From positions 1 through 27,409 of the forward strand of contig CAZADH010000049.1 of NCBI GenBank assembly GCA_964483805.1: DNA of 27,409 bases, given 5' to 3'. This stretch comes from CAZADH01 sp964483805 (GTDB lineage: Bacteria > Muiribacteriota > Ozemobacteria > Ozemobacterales > Ozemobacteraceae). This document shows, piece by piece, positions 8,316 through 17,300 of this stretch. The notes under the pieces were generated by a model. It did no database searches. It saw only the letters and a list, made by a program, of their open reading frames with translations, and was not told where the DNA came from. Within the stretch, counting starts at the first letter, position 1. Every line of letters begins with the position of its first letter. Both the position numbers and the translations under genes were made by a program.

Positions 8316-11300
8316 ATGCGGCAGGACGGCAAGTTTCGCTGGTTCCTGGTGACTCTCTTCCTGGGTCTGATGCTGGGCACGAACGTGCCTGCGCACGCTG
8401 TGGTCCAGTGGATCGTCGCCCCGTCCCTGATCCTGGCCAATGACGTCAACGGGGATGGTGTCGCCAATTTCGGCGACTCGGTCCGCGTCACCGTCGTGGC
8501 GACGAGCACCCTGGGCGCGTTCATCATCAATCCCCAGGTCGACCTGACCAACCTCGGGTTGGGCGGTTGGCGCAGCCTCACCCGCCAGGGCACCAGCGAC
8601 ATCTGGCAGGACACCTATGTCTTGAACAACTGGCGCACCGCCGCCGGCACCCCCAACAATCAGTTGGTGCAACTGCCGGTCGAGGCGTGGGACGCCAACG
8701 GTCTGTCGACGAACAATACCAACAGCACCCTGGCCGACGTCTGCAACGTGCGTGGCACCGGGGCGACGGCATCGCCGAACCCGTGTCGGGCCGGGCAGAC
8801 GTTGACGATCCAGATCACCGACAACAACTACCAGGCGACCCCCAACGGCGGCACCACGGCGCAAGTCGACTTGAGTCCGATCGGACTGAGCGCGACGACG
8901 GCGATGACCTACATCGGCGGCAACATTTTCTCGATCGGCGTCACCGTGCCCGCCGGGCGAAACTACAACGGCCCGTTCAACATCACGCTCAAGGATCCCT
9001 TTGTCAGTCATCCGGCCCAGGTCTATGCGACGAACAACGTCGTCGTCGACACCGCGCCGCCAACTCCTTCGGTTAGCGCGGTGGTCATGTCGGGCAACAG
9101 CCCGGCGCACCCCGGCGACATCGTGCGCATCACCGTTACCGTGCCGGCCTATGACAACGACGTTGTGGTCGCATCGGCCGCCGGTTTGGCTTCTGGCGTC
9201 ACCCCGATGTCGACGCCACCGATCATCACCGACACAGCACTGCCGATCACCGGTTCGAACGGGGTCGGCAACGCAGCGTCGTGGACCATGGATCTGACGT
9301 TGCTACAGGGTGGTTGCCGCAACAACAGTCTGCCGATTACGGTTCGGGTGACTGATGCCGCCGGCAACGTGGTGGTCACCACGGTCTACATCAACGTCGA
9401 TCTCGACCCGCCCAATTACACCGGCCCGACAGCCACCGTTTATCAACCCGGCAGCTCGGTGCCGGGCCACCCGAACTATGCCTCGACGTCGTGCGCCATC
9501 GAGATTCGCGCTTTCATCACCAGCAACGTGGTGCCCGACAACCTGACGGTGTCGGTCGACATGTCGTCGATCGGTGGTGCTGGAGCGTTGGCCCTCAGCG
9601 AATCGCCGATCGGGTCGAACCTGTACATCGCAACATACGTTATCAATACAGGCACGAGCGAAGACACGCTGGGACGCAACTTCACGATCACGGCCCGTGA
9701 CACCGGCAACAACGTGGTCTACCGCAGCACGACGCCGACGATCGGGGTCGACAACGTTCCGCCGACGATCAGCAATGTGACCATGACCAAGAATGGGGCC
9801 GGGCCGGTGGTGCTCGTGGGCGATTCGTTCACAATCAGTTGTACGGCAACGAACATCGAACTGGGATCGGTCACCGTCGACCTGAGCGCGCTTGGTTCGA
9901 CGACCTGGCGCACCCTGCAATTGACCAACATCGGCGGCAACCAGTATCAAGGGATCTTCACCTTGCCCGCCGCATCGACGACCGGCGTGCTGTCGATCGA
10001 CGGTCCACGCTCGTTCACGGTGTCGGCCAACGACACGCTGAGCAACGGACTGCTGTACGGTCACCAGGTGACGGCCGCCACCCCGAACCTGACCTTCGAC
10101 AACGAGCCACCCCAACTGCTCGTGGCCACCTACAGTTGCTTCGATGTCAGCCCTCCGGGACATCCACGCCCACGCATCGGCGACACGATCAATCTGCTGG
10201 TCCAATTGGCCAGTGGAACGGCTACGGTCCATGACGGCGAAAGCGTCACGGTCAACCTGACCGATGTCGGTGGCGTCAACGGTTTTCCGTTGACCTATGA
10301 CGGCATCGCCACCTACACGTATTCTTTTGTATTGAATCCGGGCATCAAGAACCGGGGCGCCACGTTCTCGGTGTCGATTCGCGACGCCGACGGCAACTAC
10401 GGTCCGGTCGGCATCATCCAGGTGCCGCTCGACAACGTGCCCCCCACTGCCGGGGCCCTGACCGTCACCAAACCGAAGAGCACGATCAGCATCGGCGACA
10501 TCGTCACCTGGACCCTCGGCTCGACGATTGTCAATGCCTTCGATCCCGCCACCGCCACGTTCAACCTGAGCATGGTCGGTTCGAGTTCGGCCGCTCCGGT
10601 GTCGACCCACGATGCCCTGGGCAACTACACAATTTCCTGGCAGTGTGCCACCTACACGGCCCAAAGCACCGCCTACCAGTTCTCGGCTATTCTCTACGAC
10701 GACTCGGGCAACAGCACCACGGTCTACAGCGCAGCCCACCCGGTCGACTGCCGACCGCCATCGATCGACCAGTCGGGCACGACGATCACGCCCGACGGGC
10801 CGCAGATCGGTTATGCCAACATCGGCGATCGCCTGCAGATGTGGGCACGCATTTCGCAATTCGACGACTGGTTCACGGCCACGGCACGCTTGTCGACGGG
10901 TACGGCCATTGTCGAAGAACAGACCATGGCCTACAACAGTGGCACAGGCCGCTGGGAAGCATTCTTCAACATCCGCGCCGACACGAGTTGGGGTTGGGCT
11001 CTCGAGGGTCCGGCCAGCTACACGATCACCGCCGTCGATCAGGCCAACAACCTGGCGGTGGCCACCGGATCGACCTGGACGATCGACAACACCACCCCGG
11101 TGGTCTCGTCGTTCACGCTCTTCATGGTGGGCGCTGCCTCGGCCATCGCTCCCGAGGTCGAGTTCCTGAACCTGCTCAATGTCGGCTCATATTCGAGTTT
11201 CGATCGGTTGATCGCATCCGGCACTCTGGTCGGGTCGGTGTCGACCAGCATCCCGGCCACCCTCAACCTGACCCCCATTGGCGGCGGTGGCGCAGTCTCG

Positions 11301-14300
11301 CTGACCAACATCACCGGCACCAATTGCCGGTTCTCGGACCCGCTCAATCCGACGACGTGGGGCTGGGTGCGCGACATCGGCACCTACACCCTGTTCGCCA
11401 CCTTCTACGAACCTTCGGGCAACCCCGTGGTCACCAGCGCCGACCTATGCCTCGACACGAAGCGGCCCCAGATAACGGCGGCGGCATTTGACGGCAATAC
11501 ATTGTCCATGACGCTGTCGGAAGACTGCGGCATCGACGTGCTCGATCAGATCAATCTGAACGGCGCAAACGCCTTGCGCATACACGGTATTGCAGGTGGT
11601 CTGGCCACTTTCACGACGATCACCACCCCGCCGAACGCCACCGGGCCATTCTCGCTGGGCGGCAGCGTCGACATCGTGTTGGCCACATCGACGCTGCGCA
11701 CCATGGTCAACTGGGATTCGACAAGTCCGCTGCGCATCTCGATTGCCACCGGCGTCATTCACGATCTGGCGTCAAACACGCAACTGGGCATCTCGCAGGC
11801 GAACCCGCTCAATGTGACCATCGCCGACAACATCTGGCGCACGCGGCCGCAGATCACTGCCGTCACCGGCAACAGCAACTGGCCGGCCTCGGTCACCGTC
11901 ACCCTGGATTTCAACAAGCCGATCGACACGACGACCCTGCGGTTGTATCGCGCCTGCATCGTCACCAACGCGGGTCGTACCGCCGGCGGCACGTTCGACT
12001 ACCGGTATCGCTACCATTTCAATCCGGCCTGGGACAACGTGACCTTCGCCAACGGCGACCGCCGCGTAATCATCGACCTGGGTCCCGACGGCAAAGACTG
12101 GGTGGCCCGCAAGATCGGTAGCGGCACCACGCAGATCGCCATTGCCGTCGACGGTGTCGGGGTGCCGGATGTCTTCGTGCAAGACAAGTTTGGCCTCACC
12201 GTCGTCCCGGTGACTTACGCGGCCCCGGTGGTCGGTACGATCAATCCATCGCCCACCGGGTTCCGGATCGTGCCCTCGCCCATCCCGGTGCTCGACCTGA
12301 TCAACTCGCGACTGAACCTCAGTTTCTACGACCGCGGCCTGCTGTCCACCTCGGATTACGGAACGACGCCGATCGATCCGGTCACGGTCATCGCCACCAT
12401 GAGCCTGCCGGTGGCTGACCAAGGCCATGCGGTCACCACGTTCAACAACAAGATCATCCTGCACACCAGCGCGACGGGCGGTGGGATGCAGGCCATCGTC
12501 ACCGGCGGCATTTGCGACGTGGCATCGAACACGAGTGTTTCGTCGAACACGGTATCGATCTCGCTGAACGCGGCCGACATGCAGAACATTCTCAACCTGC
12601 GCACCAAGACACTCTACCTCGAGGTCTTGACCGGCGCCTTCCACGACAACTGGGGTTACCCCTCCGAACGGTTCCTGACCACCGGCCCGGGCGGGCTGAC
12701 CGTCATCGCCCCGGCCCCCGGCACGGCCAGCGGCCCGATGATCACCGCCTACGTTCTCAACAACGCAACGTCACCGTTGCGCGCACCGGCACTCAACACA
12801 TTGTATTACGAGGTCGAGATCAACCCGGGCACCTACACGAGTCGCGGTAACGCGCTGGTCATCCCGATCGACCAGAGCATCCTCCCCACGATGCGGTTCG
12901 ACACGCCGACGCCGGGAGCCGCGACCGTCGAGTTCCCACCCCCTGCGTTCGACAGTTGGACCAGCCGCACCCTCAGTTCAGGCCAGGTCATCACCATTGC
13001 GCGGTTCCGCAACGTCGGGCCATGGACAGCCACGTTCCAACGAACTCCGGCGGCGTTCACGGCCAGCGGTGTCACCGACGTATTCGGCACGACGACGTGG
13101 TCAGCAAGCAATACCATATATTCACACGCGCAACGTTCGCTCAGCTTTGCCGGGTTTATTCCACCACCCCAGATCATCGAACTGGACAACCAAAGTCCGC
13201 GCGTCTCGTCACTGACGCCCAGCTTTGTCGCCATGGGCGCAGTCCCGGCCGGATCGGCCACCTTCCGGGTCTACTACGACGAACTGATGGATCCGGCAAC
13301 GATTCCGACCCTCACCCTGACCCGGGGGGCCGAGACGATCAGCTTCACCTTCAGCAATTGGAACAACCCGCAAGCCGCTTCTTACGCGGTGTTCGCCAAC
13401 GTCCAACCGATCACCAGCGCCACGACGAACGGCACCTGGTCGTATCACTGTGATGGTGGCAAGGACCTTGCCGGCAACCCGCAAGTGCCGAGCGTCGGGG
13501 TCAACCAGGTCTTCATCCAGACCCAGGGTCCGGCGCTCACCGAACCGCCGCTGTTCACCTCGGTGCAGAACTTCATCGATGCGACGACTGTATTGACAAA
13601 TGCCACATACAGTCCATACGCCGGCATGCCCACCATCAGTGCTGTGCCCGCCTCGATCACCTGCACCTATGTGTTCCCGGCCGTGGGCACACCGCATCGC
13701 GTTCAGTTCTACAACCTCGGCGTGCTCGTGGGTGCGGCGCAGCTATCGACGACCAACGGCCAACAGGTCGGCACCGCCACCATCGATCAGTCGACCTTCC
13801 TGGTTTCCTGGACCACGCGCGCGAACACGGGCCCCCAGCCGCTCGACGTGCGGATTGCCGACTCACTGGGCAACCTGACCAACGTGGTCACGCGCGTGAC
13901 CTACGACTCGGCGGCACCGGCGGTCAGTCAGTTCTGGCTGACCAGTGTCGGCTCGTTCAGCAACGGCATCGGTTGGTTCAATCCTGACCGCAGTGGCAAT
14001 GCCGTCGCAAGTGTCACCCTCGGCGCCGGCGACACCCCGTTGCGCCTGGTCATGCGCGACACGCTCGGCGCCACGACGACCCTCGATCTCACCGCCAATC
14101 CGAGCTGGAACTACACCGGCAGCTTTGGCGCGGCCTTCACCACCGAGGGAGATTACTGGCTGGCCGTTGCCGATGCGGCCGGCAACCCGGGAATCGGTGC
14201 CGCGGCTTCCCGCACCTTGCGTGTCGACCGAACCTCCCCGATCGTCGGTGTCGCCACGTGCGTGGTGCCGCTCACCGGCATCGTCGGCGTCACGCCCCCG

Positions 14301-17300
14301 GGCAGTGCCACCTTCCAGGTTTCGTTCGTTGACGCAGGCTGGAACCAGATGCATCGCGGCTACGCCCCGACGTTGCGCCTCATTCGCGCCGGTTATCCGA
14401 ACATCGAATGCACTCCCGGTGTTTGGGTCAACGCCACCACCGCCAGTTTTACCAACACGACCAACATCATCGACGAGTCGTGGACCGGCCCCTGGCAGTA
14501 TGAAGTGTCGGGCGCGGTCGACCTTGCCCTCAATCCGACAGGAGCGGTGACCACCGGCACCGTCGAGTTGCGCACGCGCATTCCGCGGTTCAGCGACATC
14601 GCGATCATCACCAATCCGCTGACGCTCGGCTTTGGCACCCGCACGAACCAGCCGTTCTCCGACGGGGTATCGACGCCGTTCAGCATACCCGGTATTGCCA
14701 CCATCACCTTCAATTACAGCGCCGGTCCGTTCAACCTGCCGCACACGGTCGAGTTGTGGGAGAACGACATCACCCGCGTGGCCACGGCGACCATTGTGCC
14801 GACCGGACCGACTGGCGGTGAGGCGTCGATCATCCCGACCGCGATGGGCTGGTTCACCGCGTCCGGCAGCAACAACCTGCGACACACGGTGCGCGTCGTC
14901 GACGCCACCGGCAACATCGGGGTTGCGCCCCGCGAGTTGTGGCTCGACAACCTGCGGCCAACCATGGTCGACCTGGTCTTCCCGGGTCTGAACGTCGGCG
15001 CGCCCGACCTGGTCTACTACAGCCCGACCATCAGTCCGTGGGCGATCGCCTCGGTCACCTTTGTTCTGCCCGACACCTGCCTGGGTGTGGTCGCCACCTC
15101 AACCGGGCTCGCCACCTTCACCCTCGCTGTGAATCCAAATGCCTCAGCAACACAACGTATTAACAGTTTCCGCATGACCGATCTGGTGGCTGGCATTCCG
15201 GAAGGCAGCTATCTGTTCACCATCGCCGATGCCGCCGGAAACCTGGCCGGATCAGCCATGGTCAGCGGACCGACGCGCACGCTGGTCATCGACAACACCC
15301 CGCCGACCGAGATCGCCATCATTGCCGAACCGCCCGATAATCCAAACAGCATCGGCACCGGGCCACACACCTTCCGGGTGACCTTCAGCGAGGCGATGGA
15401 TCAGGCCAATGCCACGCCAAGCCTGCGCCTGGCCACCGGCACTCCGGCGACCGTCATCACCACGAACTTCGCTGGTTGGGCCGTGGGCGGCACCCAGGCT
15501 CTGTTCACCCTCAGCCGCGACATCAACCAGTTCGACATTCAGGGCAGTTGGACCTACCAACTGACCGGCGGCCAGGACCTGGCGCGCAACCCGTTTGCCG
15601 CTTCGGGCATCAACCGCTCCGTCACCGTGTTCTCGCGCGGACCGATCTACAGTGCCCGCCTGTTCACGCAACAGGGCACGGCCACCGACACCGGTGTGGT
15701 GCCGCCGTTCCAGCAACTGGTCAACCAGTCGTTCAGTCCGGTGGTCCTCCCCGGCGTCGCCACCCTGTCGATCAGTTACCTGCAGGGTCCGTATGGGCCA
15801 CCGCACCGCGTACTGATCTACGATCCGACCAACAACCTGGTCGGCAGCACCGGTGTCATCGTCGACACGATTGCCCGCACCGGCATCGCCTCGATCGGCG
15901 CGACCACTTTCAATCCGGTGGTCCCGCCCAACACCGCCCGCAACTACACACTGCAGATCGTCGACAGCAACGGCAACGTCGGCCTCAGCGTGGCGTTCGT
16001 CATGGCCTACGACACGCTGCCGGCAAATGTGACCGGTTTCACTTTTGCCGGTATGACTCAGGCGCCGGCGAGCACCACGTATTATTACAGTCCGACGGCC
16101 CGCGGGCCGCGCAACCTGACCTTTACCACCGCACTCGGGGTTACCGAACCGTTGCGTCTGGCGATGAACAACACCCTGGCTACCCACACCTGGACACCGG
16201 CCGCCACCCCGGATGTCTCGCGCAACTACACCTGGTCGGTGACCGGGAATGACCCGACCGGGGCCCCCCTGATCGATGGGCAATATATTGTAACTACGCT
16301 CGACAACGCCGGCAACATTTCGACTGGCGCCCCGGCCCAACAAGCCGTGGTCATCGACCGGGTACCGCCAACCGTCACGGTTGACGGCCCCAACACCCTG
16401 CACCTGACCAACCCGGGCAACGCCACCTTTGCGGTGCGCGTCACCACCATCGACCCATTCGGCGTCAACGCCAACGCGGCGAATCCGCCAACCCTGGTGT
16501 TGGCGACGGGCACGAATCGCGTTCGCTTCGCCGTGTCGGGTTGGTATCCGGGAGCCACACTGACCGACGCCACCGCCTCGTTCACCAACCTCGACCCGAT
16601 CACGGCCAGTATGCCGCAAGGCGTGTGGCAATTGACAGCGAGCGGCACCGATCTGGCCGGCAACGCCAGTTGGACGACCCAAAACATCGTCGTCGATTCC
16701 CGCGGCCCGACCTTGACCGCCATCCGGGTGCTGACCTGGCAAGGCACGACGGCGAGCGCTCCGCCGCCGGCCGACATCCTGACCGACACCCCGTTCAGTC
16801 CAACGGTTGCCCCGGGTCAGGCCGCAGTGAACATCACCTGGCCGGCGTCACCGGCGATGCCATTGAGCATCAACGTGCGCCAGGCCGGCATCACCGTGGC
16901 CAGCGCCTCGTTGGCCGGCCTGGCCGACGCCGCCAGTGCGACCTGGATCTACACCGGCACGCTGTTGGACGGCACCTACGACCTGGTCGTGGTCAACGGA
17001 TTCGGTGACCAGAGTCTGGTGCAAGGCCGACTGGTGCAGGATGCGGTGGCCCCCCGCATCGTCACGGTATCGGTGCCCAACGACGGCCACACGGCCAATG
17101 GGGTGTACTGCTTCAACCCCAATCGCGCCGCCACCGTCGCTTTCTCGGGCACGGTGACTCCGGAGGCTGGCCCGCTGTTCATGCGCAGCACCGGGATCAA
17201 CGCGACCGACACCTTCCCGTTGACGCTCGATGGTTCGACCGGCGCGATCAGCGCCACCTTCGCCGGCCGCCACGACACGACCAACACGTTGCTCATCGAC

